The notes: a model not told the origin generated them from the letters alone. DNA of 64,000 nt from Hyphomicrobiaceae bacterium (GCA_021730785.1 JAKFWF010000002.1:92181-156180); one strand, 5' to 3'; shown: positions 8,363 to 18,027, numbered from the stretch's first letter. Numbers and translations are program-made.

Positions 8363-9544
8363 TCACGGCGGTTTAGGCGCAGTTCCTCGCACTCGCGCCG
8401 CTGCATGATCGAGCCCGAGCACCAGCAATCCAGCGACCAGCCCCCAGAACGCGGCACCGACGCCGATAAGGGTGATGCCCGACGCAGTGACGGCGAAGGT
8501 CAGCACAGCGGCAAACCGGTTGCGGTCATCCTGCATGGCTTGCGCCAGGGCGCCGGTCAGCGAGCCCATCAGTCCGAGACCGGCAATCGCCTTGATGAGG
8601 ACAGGCGGGAAGCCCAGGAACAGGGCAACGATCGAGGCACCCACAGCCGCGATCGCGAGGTAGATCACGCCGTAGGCAATGCCGGTCGTCCAACGCCGTT
8701 TCGGATCGGGATGGGCATCGGGTCCGGTGCAGATGGCAGCCGTGATGGCGGATAGGTTCACCGTGTGGGCGCCGGCGAACGCGACGACGACCGAGGCCAC
8801 GCCTGTTACCGCCAGGCTCGACGCCATCGGCACGGCATAACCGGCCGCCCGCAGCACAGCGGCGCCCGGCAGATTTTGTGAGGCCATGGTCACCAGGTAG
8901 AGCGGGATGCCAACGCCGATCAGCACCGCAGGATCGAAGTCGGGCACCACGAGGTTCAAGCTCGAAAGCTCGAGGCCAAGGCCGCCGGCGAACGCGCCCT
9001 GGCGAGCGGCAATGGCGATGCCGCTCGCCAGCACGGCCAGCATCGCGGCCGGCGGGCTCCACAGCCGCACCACCAGGAACAGTGCAATCAGTGGCAGCAC
9101 GAGTTGCGGATCGCTCTTCACGCCGTCGAACAGGGCGATCACGAAGCGCACCAGCACGCCAGCCAGCATGGCGGAGGCCACCGCCACCGGAATGCGCTCG
9201 ATCAGCCGGCCGAGCGGCGCGATCAAGGCCGTCAGGATCAGCAGTACGCCGGCCAGCAGGAAGGCGCCGACCGCCGCCCGCAAGTTGATCCCGCTGGTCA
9301 CTGCGATCACGGCCGCACCCGGGGTCGACCAGGCGGTGATGATCGGGATGCGGTGCCAGGCGCTTAGCCCCATGCTGGTGATGGCCATGGCGATCCACAG
9401 GCCGATCACCCACGACGTGGTCTCGGCTTTGGAGGCGCCCACAGCAGCCGCGGCGGCCAGCACGACGGCCAGCGCGCCGGCAATTCCAACGAGAGCGGCA
9501 ACGAGTGCCGCGATGATGGCGGAGAAGCGCATGGGGGGAAGCAT
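8363..9544 (-). CDS. benE: Benzoate/H+ symporter BenE-type membrane transporter
   Basis: This protein of about 393 residues is almost entirely hydrophobic, with about 11-12 membrane segments. It resembles BenE, with AWSTPGAAVIAVTSGINL near the N-terminus, the central VPDFDPAVLIGVGIPLYLV, and NLSAITAAICTGPDAHPDP. BenE proteins import benzoate with protons, but no benzoate genes are nearby, so the substrate may differ. The start is 9544 (MLPPMRF) or 9532 (MRFSAI); neither has a clear ribosome-binding site. It converges with the DUF1007 gene. Confidence 0.78.
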   Translation of the reverse strand: MLPPMRFSAIIAALVAALVGIAGALAVVLAAAAAVGASKAETTSWVIGLWIAMAITSMGLSAWHRIPIITAWSTPGAAVIAVTSGINLRAAVGAFLLAGVLLILTALIAPLGRLIERIPVAVASAMLAGVLVRFVIALFDGVKSDPQLVLPLIALFLVVRLWSPPAAMLAVLASGIAIAARQGAFAGGLGLELSSLNLVVPDFDPAVLIGVGIPLYLVTMASQNLPGAAVLRAAGYAVPMASSLAVTGVASVVVAFAGAHTVNLSAITAAICTGPDAHPDPKRRWTTGIAYGVIYLAIAAVGASIVALFLGFPPVLIKAIAGLGLMGSLTGALAQAMQDDRNRFAAVLTFAVTASGITLIGVGAAFWGLVAGLLVLGLDHAAARVRGTAPKPP

Positions 9545-9979
9545 AGGAAGTAAGGGGTTGGGAGTAGAGCGTGCAGCGTGCTGATCCCTCGCATTTAGCC
9601 TCATTTCACTTGCCGCCGCCACTTCGGCCGAGCAGGCAGCCCGCGTTCAACCTACTGCCAAGCCATCCAGCGATGATCTGAGCTCAACAGAGCAGGAGGT
9701 GAGCGACCCGGACCATCCCAGGCACTGTAAACCGACAGCTTCCCTGACACCCTTTGCATTCGATGCCATGTGCCGCTTCGCCAGGTTGGCAGGCCAACCG
9801 CAACGCAATTTCCGCCCTCTGTTTCAACAGCCAGCCAGAGGGCGCGATCACTTGTTGCGCCGGCACGTTCGCAGCCCGTGCTGATCGATCGCTGGAAGTT
9901 CTTGCACTTCGTGCCCTCACCTACTAGGAGAGGGCGTCCGGTCTCGTCGTGCGGCATAGACATGCCCACAACACCGGCG
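9545..9979. other. Intergenic region, no gene recognised
   Basis: Between the BenE-type gene and tRNA-Arg the short reading frames in several phases have no recognisable motifs. No strong hairpin or operator was seen. It probably carries the tRNA-Arg promoter, but I could not place it with confidence. Confidence 0.5.
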
Positions 9980-10056
9980 GCGCCCGTAGCTCAGCTGGAT
10001 AGAGCACCAGACTACGAATCTGGGGGTCAGAGGTTCGAATCCTTTCGGGCGCGCCA
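9980..10056 (+). tRNA. tRNA-Arg (anticodon ACG)
   Basis: A 77-base cloverleaf. The acceptor arms GCGCCCG and CGGGCGC pair, the discriminator is G, and CCA is encoded. The D arm is AGCTCAGCTGGATAGAGC. The anticodon stem CCAGA/TCTGG encloses CTACGAA, giving ACG, and the T arm contains GGTTCGAATCC. Its 3' half overlaps, on the other strand, the end of a recombinase remnant. It remains structurally intact. Confidence 0.96.
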
Positions 10057-10407
10057 CTCCGGTACAAATGTGCGAACCCCAGGGGTCGCAGATGTACCGG
10101 CCATAACACACTGTTCCAAAACGTCTTTCCGGCCATGCAGGCGTATGACGCCCTCATCCACCTCAATGCGGTCGACGATGGAATTTAGCCATGCCTTGCG
10201 AGCAGGTGTCTCGCCTTCTTGAATGCGTTGGCGCATGAGGACGCTGAACTTGGCAACCGCGTCCTCTGTCACCTCGGCTTTGGCTTTGACGTTTCCGCGC
10301 GCTCGGGCCAGCGCCTCCTTCGAGCGGTCTCGGTCTGCCTTCAACACCGTGATCCGATCCTTGAGCAGGTCGTCCATTTCTGCGACGCCGTCCTCGATCA
10401 GTTTGTA
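10027..10407 (-). pseudogene. 3' remnant of a large serine recombinase, ending inside tRNA-Arg
   Basis: About 126 residues on the minus strand match the C-terminal part of serine recombinases with a coiled-coil region. The pieces include LIEDGVAEMDDLLKDRI, then FSVLMRQRIQEGETPARKAW, then SIVDRIEVDEGVIRLHGRKD, and the tail EWRARKDSNL. The last codons are antisense to tRNA-Arg. The catalytic and zinc domains are missing. The upstream part of this frame is only the reverse strand of the intact recombinase gene. The break point is near 10407, just where the ribosome-binding site of the intact recombinase begins. I interpret it as a decayed integrase from an older insertion at tRNA-Arg. Confidence 0.72.
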
Positions 10408-10419
10408 GGAGGCCGCGAC

Positions 10420-12030
10420 ATGAGCAAACCATCCCAACCCACCCACGTCGTCATCTACTGCCGCGTCTCCAGCAAGAAGCAGGCAACGGACGGTCAACGA
10501 CTGAACTCGCAGGAATCGCGCTGCCGTGACTACGCACGCGATAAGGGATATCGCGTCGCTGCCGTCTTTACCGATGATGTGAGCGGCGGCGGTGACTTCA
10601 TCAAGCGCCCCGGCATGGTGCGACTGCTGAGCTACCTCGATGAGAACGCGGACCGCTCGCACGTCGTCATCTTCGATGATCTCAAGCGCTATGCGCGCGA
10701 TACCGTCTTCCACCTCAAGCTCCGGCAGGAGATGGCACTCAGGAACGCCACGCGCGAGTGCCTGAACTTTCGCTTCGAGGATTCGCCGGAAGGTGAATTC
10801 ATCGAGACGGTGATCGCCGCCCAGTCGCAGCTGGAGCGCCAGCAGAACAGCCGCCAAGTTCGCCAGAAGATGCGGGCGCGCGTGTTGGCCGGGTTCTGGG
10901 TGTTCCGCGCCCCTGTTGGCTACCGCTACGAAAAATCCAAAGCGGGCGGCAAGGTGCTGGTGCCTGACCCTGAAGCCGCGCCCATCGTCCGCGAGGCGCT
11001 CGAAGGCTTCGCCACGGGCCGGCTCGCCACTCAGAGCGAGGTCAAACGCTATCTCGACCTCTCCCCCGGCCTCCTCTACCGGGCCAACGAGGCTGTCTAC
11101 AAGCAACGCATCCGGGAGATTCTGGAGTGTCCGATTTATGCCGGATACATCGAAGCCCCCGCCTGGGGCATCCCGTTGATGAAGGGCCAGCACGAGCCCC
11201 TTATCACGTATGAAACGCACCGCCGCGTATTGGAACGGCTCCATAGACCGGAGGGTACGTTCGTGCGGCAGGACATGCGCGATGATTTCCCGCTGCGGGG
11301 GCTCATCGTCTGCGCTTGCTGCGAGCGCGCCATGACCGCCGCTAGGTCAAAGGGCCGGAGCGGCAAGTATCCCTATTACTTCTGCCAGACCAAGGGCTGC
11401 ACCCACAGCGGCAAGTCCACGCGCAAGGAAAAGATCGAGGGCGAGTTCGAGATGCTGCTGGATCACCTGCGCCCCTCAGCGCAGGTCATGGCCATGTTGC
11501 GCGTGATGGTCGCCGAGACGGGCGATGAGCGCCAGCGCACCCAGGCCCAGCAATCTGCCGCCCTCAAGACCGAGATGGCCGAGGTGGAGCGCAAGAAAGG
11601 GCTGATTCTGAACCGGCTGCTCGCCACCAGCGAGCCCGCGCTTGTTTCTATCTATGAAGATCAGATCCGGGGCATCCAGAAGAGTAAGATCGAGCTGGAG
11701 GAAAAGCTGGCAGTGGAACCGCGTCCCATCGTGGATATCGAGACTTGTTATCGAACCGCGCTCTCATTCGTCGCATACCCCCGGAAATACTGGGATTCTA
11801 GCGACCTCAAGCGCCGCAGACTGGTCCCCAAACTGCTGTTTGGTGGTCGCCTGCGATATGACCGAAATGAGGGATATCGAACCGGCGGAATCGCCCATCC
11901 CTTCAGGACTTTGCGCCTCATCGAGGAAGCAAAGTCCGATTTGGTGCCCAGAAGAGGACTCGAACCTCCACGCCTTGCGGCGCTGCTACCTGAAAGCAGT
12001 GCGTCTACCAATTCCGCCATCTGGGCTTAG
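10420..12030 (+). CDS. Large serine recombinase (resolvase/integrase family) overlapping tRNA-Leu
   Basis: This 536-residue protein has an N-terminal resolvase domain with IYCRVSSKKQ (catalytic Ser near residue 17) and DDLKRYARDTVF. A recombinase domain follows around residues 165-270, and then a zinc-ribbon with the cysteines of IVCACCERAM and YYFCQTKGC. A coiled coil near residues 390-430 ends the recognisable part. Such enzymes integrate or excise mobile DNA. The start at 10420 follows AGGAGG at 10407-10412. The last 29 codons are antisense to tRNA-Leu(CAG), so the natural C-terminus depends on the attachment site. No other mobile genes lie between the two tRNAs, so this is a minimal or reduced element. 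Confidence 0.88.
   Translation: MSKPSQPTHVVIYCRVSSKKQATDGQRLNSQESRCRDYARDKGYRVAAVFTDDVSGGGDFIKRPGMVRLLSYLDENADRSHVVIFDDLKRYARDTVFHLKLRQEMALRNATRECLNFRFEDSPEGEFIETVIAAQSQLERQQNSRQVRQKMRARVLAGFWVFRAPVGYRYEKSKAGGKVLVPDPEAAPIVREALEGFATGRLATQSEVKRYLDLSPGLLYRANEAVYKQRIREILECPIYAGYIEAPAWGIPLMKGQHEPLITYETHRRVLERLHRPEGTFVRQDMRDDFPLRGLIVCACCERAMTAARSKGRSGKYPYYFCQTKGCTHSGKSTRKEKIEGEFEMLLDHLRPSAQVMAMLRVMVAETGDERQRTQAQQSAALKTEMAEVERKKGLILNRLLATSEPALVSIYEDQIRGIQKSKIELEEKLAVEPRPIVDIETCYRTALSFVAYPRKYWDSSDLKRRRLVPKLLFGGRLRYDRNEGYRTGGIAHPFRTLRLIEEAKSDLVPRRGLEPPRLAALLPESSASTNSAIWA
11942..12026 (-). tRNA. tRNA-Leu (anticodon CAG)
   Basis: An 85-base class II tRNA on the minus strand. Acceptor arms GCCCAGA and TCTGGGC pair, the discriminator is A, and CCA is encoded. 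The anticodon stem CTGCT/AGCAG surrounds TTCAGGT, giving CAG. A variable arm with GCCGCAAGGC is present, and the T arm contains GGTTCGAGTCC. It lies wholly within the 3' end of the recombinase frame on the other strand. Confidence 0.95.
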
Positions 12031-12197
12031 CGACAGCGTGCATAGGGCGCCATGGTGGTGCTGTCAACCATCGCGTGCGCGCCGGTTCGAGGTCCCGCAG
12101 CATCGCGCCAAAAGCTGGGCTGGCAGACAACGAAGCTCCTGCTCCAATGTCCTTCAGTTCCACTGTGCTTCAGCAATAATTTTCCGTCCTGGCACCC

Positions 12198-12788
12198 TCA
12201 GATCAGAAATCCCGACAGCAGCAGAATGACGCCGATGCCGCCAAGACCACCCGCCATCCACAGCAGAGCTACCATGCTGGTGATGATCGAGGCCGAGGCC
12301 AGCACAATGGCGATTTGGAAGGCGCCGGTCGCGAATTCGAACCGCACGTGCTTGATGCCATACTTGTCGCGGGTCTTCTCGGCGTCCTTGGCGCGACTGA
12401 TCAATTCCTTGCGGCCTTCGCCCGGCTCGAACTTGCCGGTCTCCTTTTTGGTCTTGGGATCGAGGATCGGCTTGCCTTGCTCGCTCTCGTAGCGGTCCGC
12501 CGCCGCACGCCACTTGGCGACGCGCTCCTGCATCGCCTTCTTCTGCGCCGGGTCGGTTGCCGCCAGCTGCAACAGGTCGACCTCGTCGGCAAAACTCTCG
12601 GTCACGGTCTTGCGGATGGTTTTCGCCTGGTAAAATGCCCACAGGTTCGACGCTTCGATGTTCGACTGCAGCGTGGCGGTCTGCGCCTTTTGCCCGAAGA
12701 TCTCGGAAATCGCCAGCATTAGGGCGAGCACCGCGATGACGAGTGCTACAGCTTTGTTGTCGTGCTCATGGGGCGCGTGACCGCTCAT
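12198..12788 (-). CDS. DUF4337 family membrane protein
   Basis: This 196-residue protein has one N-terminal membrane segment (AVALVIAVLALMLAISEIF). A long soluble helical part follows (SNLWAFYQAKTIRKTVTES, then AQKKAMQERVAKWRAAADRY). Two hydrophobic segments close the C-terminus. This is the DUF4337 arrangement. The family is uncharacterised. The gene stands alone, and there is a long non-coding stretch upstream of it. Confidence 0.8.
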   Translation of the reverse strand: MSGHAPHEHDNKAVALVIAVLALMLAISEIFGQKAQTATLQSNIEASNLWAFYQAKTIRKTVTESFADEVDLLQLAATDPAQKKAMQERVAKWRAAADRYESEQGKPILDPKTKKETGKFEPGEGRKELISRAKDAEKTRDKYGIKHVRFEFATGAFQIAIVLASASIITSMVALLWMAGGLGGIGVILLLSGFLI

Positions 12789-13494
12789 TTGGTTCCACTT
12801 TCAAGTCGTTGCGAACGGGGGAGCCGACAACAGAACGGACGGTGCGCTGTTCGCTGCACCGTCCGCCATATCGGCTTGCGCCCGACCCATGCCAAGGGGA
12901 CGGATCGAGCGCAAGTGCAATTCGGTTGCCACAGCAAAATGAAGCTGTGACGACGGTTGCGTGACAGAGGGGCGGGGGCTGGCGGTGCACGGACGGGCGT
13001 GCATGGGTAAGTCGCACGAAGCGGGGAGGATTTCTGCTTGTCGACGGCGGGCGGAGCGATCCGCTGGCATGGCGGACGGGTGGGGGTGAGCCGTTGCTGC
13101 CACAGGTGAGCAGGCAGCCACTACGCCGGGCACAACCCAGGTGTCATCCTCGAGCTTGCCCCAGGGCAGTACCTCGCCCATCGCCGCCAGTCGGCCCAAC
13201 CTTGAAGCCCCGCGCGGTCAATTGAGGTGCGCAAGATTGGCGGCGAACAGTCGCAAATCTTCCGCTGCCGACAGGCGACCGACCGTCGGTAGGTTGGCGA
13301 TCACAAAGAGGCCCGTGACCCGGAGCACGCATTGTGTACGCGCTCATCACTCGTGTGGCAAAAACGCCGGACGCTGACACGGTAGCCGTGAGCGTCGCAC
13401 CAATATGGCCTTTGGCCGGCTTCGAGGCCGATGGCGGCCTGACACCCGCGCCCGAGGCGTATCAGCCCGTCAAGGCACCCTCACTCAGGCGTTC
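12789..13494. other. About 700 bases without a recognisable gene
   Basis: Several frames of 60-130 residues are open on both strands, but none has recognisable motifs. One minus-strand frame around 13100-13199 reads like decayed coding sequence (GEVLPWGKLEDDTWVV) and then loses character. It may be a gene remnant. Small GC-rich inverted repeats (for example around 13408-13440) were seen without a clear role. Confidence 0.4.
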
Positions 13495-14853
13495 TTAAGA
13501 TGGCTGTCGTTCTGCGGCTCGGGCGAGGGCAGGATACTTCCAGGCCAGCGTAAGGGCACGCACGATGAAGAATATGGCTTGTGCGAGCCATAGGCCGTCG
13601 TTGCCGAGCAGCGGCACAGCAACGGCCAGAGCGACGAGGTAGATCAGGAAGCTCAAGAGCATCATGTTGCGCATGTCGACGGTTCGGGTCGCGCCTATGA
13701 AAACCCCGTCGAGCAGGAAACAGCCGACTGCGATCAAGGGCAAAAGAGCGACCCAGGCAAAGTAGGCGCCAGCTTCAGCCCGAACTTCGGTGCTCGTGGT
13801 CATGAACGCGATCGTCGGGCCGACCATAAACCAGAGCACGACACCGATCAGCACGCCTGTGATCCCGGCGGCGACCGCTGCGAGGCGGACGGTCAGATCG
13901 AGCCGCGGTCGATCACGCGCACCGACGGCCTGGCCGACGAGGGTCTCGGTCGCCTGCGAATAGCCATCGAGCATGAAATACATGATCATTAATATGCTCG
14001 CGAGCAGAGCATTGGCCGCGAGAACGGTTTCCCCTTGCGTGGCCCCGAGCCGGATGAAAATCTGCCCGACAACCAGCACGCAGACCGTTCTTATCATGAT
14101 GTCGCGATTGGCGGCGAAAAGGGCCTTGAGTTTCACGGGATCGAGCAGCGTTGCGCGTGTCACACCGGCGCTGTGGGTCGCCAGTTCACGCCGTGCGAGA
14201 ACAAGCCCGCCGATGACGGCGGCCACTTCACCGAGCAGTGCTGCGAGCCCGACACCTGCAACGCCCCAGCCGAGCAGTGCGACGAACACGAGCGCGACGA
14301 CGATATTGAGCACGTTGGCGACGAGCTGCAGCCAGAACGTGACCATGGTGCGGCCGAGGCCGATGAACCAGCCGAGCAGCGCGACGTTGGCAAGGCCCGC
14401 CGGCGCGGCCCAGATGCGCCAGTCGTAGTAGGCGGTCGTCGCCGCTTGCACGGCGGACGAACCGCCGAGAAACCAGAGGAAAGCGCGCTTGATTGGTGCC
14501 TGCAGCACGACGACCGCCACACCGATCGCAGCTGCAATGAGCAAGGCCCGCAGCAATGTCGCGGCGATCTCGGCGCTGTCGCGCGCGCCGTAGGCCTGCG
14601 CTGTGAACCCCGTGGTGCTCATGCGCAGGAACGCGACGCACCAGTAGATGGCATTGAAGATGGCCGCACCGACCGCGACGCCACCGATCAGCGCGGCATC
14701 GCCAAGTCGCCCGATCACCGCAATGTCGACGAAGCCGATCAGCGGCGTCGATGCGTTGGCAAGCATGATGGGCGCGGCAAGCGCGATGACACCCGACAGC
14801 GTCGGCGGCGGCGTCTCGGCGCGCGGAGGGGCTTCCTCCTTGGTCGTGCGCAT
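13495..14853 (-). CDS. MATE family multidrug/metabolite efflux transporter
   Basis: This 452-residue membrane protein has about twelve hydrophobic segments in two similar halves, as in MATE transporters of the DinF branch. Typical parts are PIMLANASTPLIGFVDIAVIGRLGD near the N-terminus and LDGYSQATETLVGQAVGARD in the middle. These transporters expel cationic compounds using H+ or Na+ gradients. The start at 14853 overlaps the stop of the small DUF6460 gene in an ATGA arrangement, so the two are translationally coupled. Confidence 0.88.
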   Translation of the reverse strand: MRTTKEEAPPRAETPPPTLSGVIALAAPIMLANASTPLIGFVDIAVIGRLGDAALIGGVAVGAAIFNAIYWCVAFLRMSTTGFTAQAYGARDSAEIAATLLRALLIAAAIGVAVVVLQAPIKRAFLWFLGGSSAVQAATTAYYDWRIWAAPAGLANVALLGWFIGLGRTMVTFWLQLVANVLNIVVALVFVALLGWGVAGVGLAALLGEVAAVIGGLVLARRELATHSAGVTRATLLDPVKLKALFAANRDIMIRTVCVLVVGQIFIRLGATQGETVLAANALLASILMIMYFMLDGYSQATETLVGQAVGARDRPRLDLTVRLAAVAAGITGVLIGVVLWFMVGPTIAFMTTSTEVRAEAGAYFAWVALLPLIAVGCFLLDGVFIGATRTVDMRNMMLLSFLIYLVALAVAVPLLGNDGLWLAQAIFFIVRALTLAWKYPALARAAERQPS

Positions 14854-15041
14854 CAGCGACCGCCGACCGTGGCGCCGAGCACCAGATACTCGACCACCCA
14901 GTAGATCGCCTCGAAACCGAGGTCCGGGATGCGGCGCACAATGAGGCCGAACTGTTGCATGCTGGCGCTCGGTATCATACCCAATGCGGAAAGCACAATA
15001 CCGACGATGATCGGCCAGACTGCGAGCTGCGGGGTGAACAT
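14853..15041 (-). CDS. DUF6460-like small membrane protein
   Basis: This 62-residue protein has two hydrophobic segments (VWPIIVGIVLSALGMI and AIYWVVEYLVLGATV) separated by a short charged loop (GLIVRRIPDLGFE). The pattern resembles DUF6460. The gene lies directly upstream of the MATE gene and shares an ATGA overlap with it, so it may assist that transporter or simply be co-expressed. The function is unknown. Confidence 0.6.
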   Translation of the reverse strand: MFTPQLAVWPIIVGIVLSALGMIPSASMQQFGLIVRRIPDLGFEAIYWVVEYLVLGATVGGR

Positions 15042-15233
15042 TAAAAACGATGTTTGATCATCCGTATTAGCTTTTCGTCGCTATTGGCCCGCTCCCTCTT
15101 CGTTCACTCCACCACTCTACGGCAGCCTATCGAGGTCTTGCTGCCGGTGCGGGTCCGTCGAGTGAGGCCGCCGGCCTGCACCTGCGCGCCACCCGCCCCC
15201 ATCGCGAAGGCTCGAATGCCCGCACATCTGCTC

Positions 15234-15269
15234 GCACGTCGCGGACTGAACCATTGGTCCGCGACGTGC
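15234..15269 (-). terminator. 13-bp perfect hairpin downstream of the formyltransferase-ligase fusion
   Basis: GCACGTCGCGGAC and GTCCGCGACGTGC pair perfectly around a 10-base loop, 42 bases after the stop of the fusion gene. There is no T run on the minus strand, so it is either an mRNA 3'-stabilising hairpin or part of a non-canonical terminator. Confidence 0.5.
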
Positions 15270-15311
15270 TCGGGCCCTTGGAGCAAAGCGGCCCCGCGCC
15301 CTGTCCCCCGC

Positions 15312-17963
15312 TCAGAACAGGCCTTCGATCTGACCGCCATCGTTGAGGCGGATCACGTCGGCGGACGGCACCTTCGGCAGGCCGGGCATGGTCATGATGT
15401 CGCCGGTGACGACGACGACGAACTCGGCGCCGGCCGACAACCTGAGCTCACGCACGGGCACGATGTGGCCGGTCGGTGCGCCGCGCTTGTTGGCGTCGGT
15501 CGAGAACGAGTACTGCGTTTTCGCCATGCAGACTGGCAGGTGGCCGTAGCCGGCCGCTTCCAGCTCCTTGAAGCGGGCTTCGACGGACGGGTCGCAGGCA
15601 ATGTCGGCACCGCGGTAGATCTCGGTGACGATGGTCTTGACCTTGTCGCGCAGCGGCATGTTGTCGGGATAGAGCGGCTTGAACTTGGCTTCGCCCTTCT
15701 CGCAGACCTCGACCACGTGGCGAGCCAACTCCTCGATGCCGGCGCCGCCGTCGGCCCAGTGCGAGCACAGGAACGCTTTCGCACCCATGCGCTCGGCCGA
15801 GGCCTTCACGGCTGCGATCTCGGCATCGGTGTCGGTGATGAACTTGTTGATCGCGACGATCGGCTGCACGCCGAACTTGCGCACGTTCTCGATGTGACGC
15901 TCGAGGTTGACGCAGCCCTTGGCCACCGCCTCCACGTTCTCGCCCTTGAGGCCGTCCTTGGCGACGCCGCCGTGCATCTTGAGTGCGCGCACGGTCGCAA
16001 CGATGACGGCTGCCGAGGGATTGAGGCCGGCCTTGCGGCACTTGATGTCGAAGAACTTCTCGGCGCCGAGGTCGGCACCGAAGCCGGCTTCGGTGACGAC
16101 ATAGTCGCATAGCTTCAGCGCGGTCTGGGTCGCCAGCACCGAGTTGCAGCCGTGCGCGATGTTGGCGAACGGGCCACCGTGGATGAACACGGGGTTGTTC
16201 TCGAGCGTCTGCACCAGGTTCGGCATCAGCGCATCCTTGAGCAGCACGGTCATCGCGCCGTCGCCCTTGAGGTCGCGGGCATACACGGGCTTCTTGTCGC
16301 GCGTGTAGGCGACGACGATGTTGCCGATGCGCTTTTCGAGGTCCTTGAGGTCGGTCGCCAGGCAGAAGATCGCCATGATCTCGGAGGCGACCGTGATGTC
16401 GAAGCCGTCTTCGCGCGGGAAGCCGTTGGCGGTGCCGCCGAGCGAGTTGACGATGGAGCGCAATGCCCGGTCGTTCATGTCCATGACGCGGCGCCAGGCG
16501 ATGCGGCGCTGGTCGATGCCGAGGCTATTGCCCCAGTAGATGTGGTTGTCGAGCAGTGCGCTCAGCAGGTTGTGGGCGCTGGTGATGGCGTGGAAGTCGC
16601 CGGTGAAGTGGAGGTTGATATCTTCCATCGGCACGACTTGCGCATAACCGCCGCCGGCAGCTCCCCCTTTGACGCCGAAGCAGGGGCCGAGAGACGGCTC
16701 GCGCAGGCAGCTCATTGCGCGCTTGCCGATGCGGTTCAAGCCGTCGCCGAGGCCGACCGTGGTCGTCGTCTTGCCTTCGCCAGCCGGCGTCGGGTTGATC
16801 GCGGTGACCAGGATCAGCTTGCCGTCCTTTCGGCCCTTCACCGAGTTGATGAAGTCGAACGACACCTTGGCCTTGGTCGGGCCGTAGTTCAGCAACGCGT
16901 CGGCCGGAATGTCGATCTTCTTTGCCACTTCGGCGATCGGCTTCATCTTGGCGGCGCGGGCGATCTCGATGTCGCTGCCGACGGTCTTTGCTGCCACGGG
17001 TGTTTCTCCGGTCTTGGGTTTCTTGGGGGCTGCGGGCGCGGCTGGAACAAAGGCTGCGAACATATCGCCGACTTTCAGTCCGGCGGCGGTGGCGAATTCG
17101 ATGGCCGGGATCTTCTTGGTGTCGGCCGACTTGACGCGCTTGGCGAGAATGGCGCCACCACGGGCGGCGATCGCCATGCCGTTGCCGGTGATCGAGATGA
17201 TCTCGCCTGGCTTGCCGTCGCCCGGGATTTTCGCGGCATCGAAGATCTGCATCTCCGTGCCTTTGATCATGCCCCAGGCACCAGGTGCCGGATTGGCGGC
17301 GCGGATGATGTTATAGACCTCACCCACGGGCTTCGAAAAATCGAGCTGGGCGGCATCGCGCTTGAACCAGCTCTCATAGGTCTTCTTTGCGTGGTCCTGT
17401 GGGACCTTGGGTGCCTTGCCGGCCCGCACGAGGTCGATCGATTCCAGCATCGCGTCGACGCCGATCGGGAACAGCTTCTTGAAGTACACGTCGCCGAGCG
17501 TCTCGTCGGGACCGATGTCGACGATTTTCTGCAGCAGGATCGGGCCCTCGTCGAGCCCTTCGTCCGGCCAGAAGATGGTGAGGCCGGTGCGGGTCGAGCC
17601 CCAGGCGATCGGCCAGTTGATCGACGACGGCCCGCGGTGCAGCGGCAGCAGCGAGGGGTGATACTGGATCGTGCCATGGGTCGGCGCATCGACCACGGCC
17701 TGCGGCACGAACAAGGTCACATAGGCCATGACGCACAGATCGGGCTTGAACGACTGCATCAGGGTGAGGGCCTCGGGCGTCTTCCAGCTCTTGGGCTGGT
17801 GCACGGGCAGGCCCTTCTCGCGGGCGAACACCGCGCAGGGGTCCTGCGGGCGGCCTTCCTTGTCGGGGGCGCAGAACACGGCGACGACGTTTTCGCCCCG
17901 CTCCAGCAGCTTTTCCAGGACGGCCTTGCCGAAGGCTTCCTGACCATGAACGACGATACGCAT
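15312..17963 (-). CDS. Fusion: 10-formyl-THF hydrolase/formyltransferase domain + formate-tetrahydrofolate ligase
   Basis: This 883-residue protein joins two complete enzymes. Residues 1-305 resemble the N-terminal hydrolase of ALDH1L1 (10-formyl-THF dehydrogenase): [34 protein letters not shown] and [14 protein letters not shown]. His102 and Asp138 match the catalytic His106 and Asp142 of ALDH1L1. A formyl_trans_C domain with NPAPGAW follows. A Pro/Ala/Lys-rich linker spans about 306-327. Residues 328-883 are a full Fhs with the P-loop [11 protein letters not shown] (392-402) and [19 protein letters not shown]. Fhs makes 10-formyl-THF from formate, THF and ATP. The gene follows frc and oxc on the same strand, placing it in oxalate-derived formyl metabolism. 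As a hydrolase the first domain would oppose Fhs, so another acceptor, possibly CoA, is inferred. Confidence 0.9.
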   Translation of the reverse strand: MRIVVHGQEAFGKAVLEKLLERGENVVAVFCAPDKEGRPQDPCAVFAREKGLPVHQPKSWKTPEALTLMQSFKPDLCVMAYVTLFVPQAVVDAPTHGTIQYHPSLLPLHRGPSSINWPIAWGSTRTGLTIFWPDEGLDEGPILLQKIVDIGPDETLGDVYFKKLFPIGVDAMLESIDLVRAGKAPKVPQDHAKKTYESWFKRDAAQLDFSKPVGEVYNIIRAANPAPGAWGMIKGTEMQIFDAAKIPGDGKPGEIISITGNGMAIAARGGAILAKRVKSADTKKIPAIEFATAAGLKVGDMFAAFVPAAPAAPKKPKTGETPVAAKTVGSDIEIARAAKMKPIAEVAKKIDIPADALLNYGPTKAKVSFDFINSVKGRKDGKLILVTAINPTPAGEGKTTTTVGLGDGLNRIGKRAMSCLREPSLGPCFGVKGGAAGGGYAQVVPMEDINLHFTGDFHAITSAHNLLSALLDNHIYWGNSLGIDQRRIAWRRVMDMNDRALRSIVNSLGGTANGFPREDGFDITVASEIMAIFCLATDLKDLEKRIGNIVVAYTRDKKPVYARDLKGDGAMTVLLKDALMPNLVQTLENNPVFIHGGPFANIAHGCNSVLATQTALKLCDYVVTEAGFGADLGAEKFFDIKCRKAGLNPSAAVIVATVRALKMHGGVAKDGLKGENVEAVAKGCVNLERHIENVRKFGVQPIVAINKFITDTDAEIAAVKASAERMGAKAFLCSHWADGGAGIEELARHVVEVCEKGEAKFKPLYPDNMPLRDKVKTIVTEIYRGADIACDPSVEARFKELEAAGYGHLPVCMAKTQYSFSTDANKRGAPTGHIVPVRELRLSAGAEFVVVVTGDIMTMPGLPKVPSADVIRLNDGGQIEGLF

Positions 17964-18002
17964 TGGGGTGGTTCCTTGGTTCGTTGAGTGCAGGTGGGAG
18001 TA

Positions 18003-18027
18003 GGGAATGGGGAATGGGGAATGGGGA
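18003..18027. repeat. Short GGGGAAT tandem repeat between frc and the fusion gene
   Basis: Three imperfect copies of a 7-base unit (GGGAATG) run in a row in the 117-base gap between frc and the fusion gene. No function is apparent. It lies where a ribosome-binding or processing site could be affected. Confidence 0.6.

Noticed and set aside
10408..11244. The upstream part of the minus-strand frame that contains the recombinase remnant.
   Set aside because: Beyond about 10407 it is merely the reverse strand of the intact recombinase. Only the last part shows recombinase similarity.
12801..13199. A 132-codon minus-strand frame with a short protein-like stretch (GEVLPWGKLEDDTWVV).
   Set aside because: The rest is low-complexity without motifs. 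It may be a gene remnant, but the evidence is too weak to call.
16152..17987. A 611-codon frame on the plus strand.
   Set aside because: It is the reverse strand of the formyltransferase-Fhs fusion and shows no motifs.
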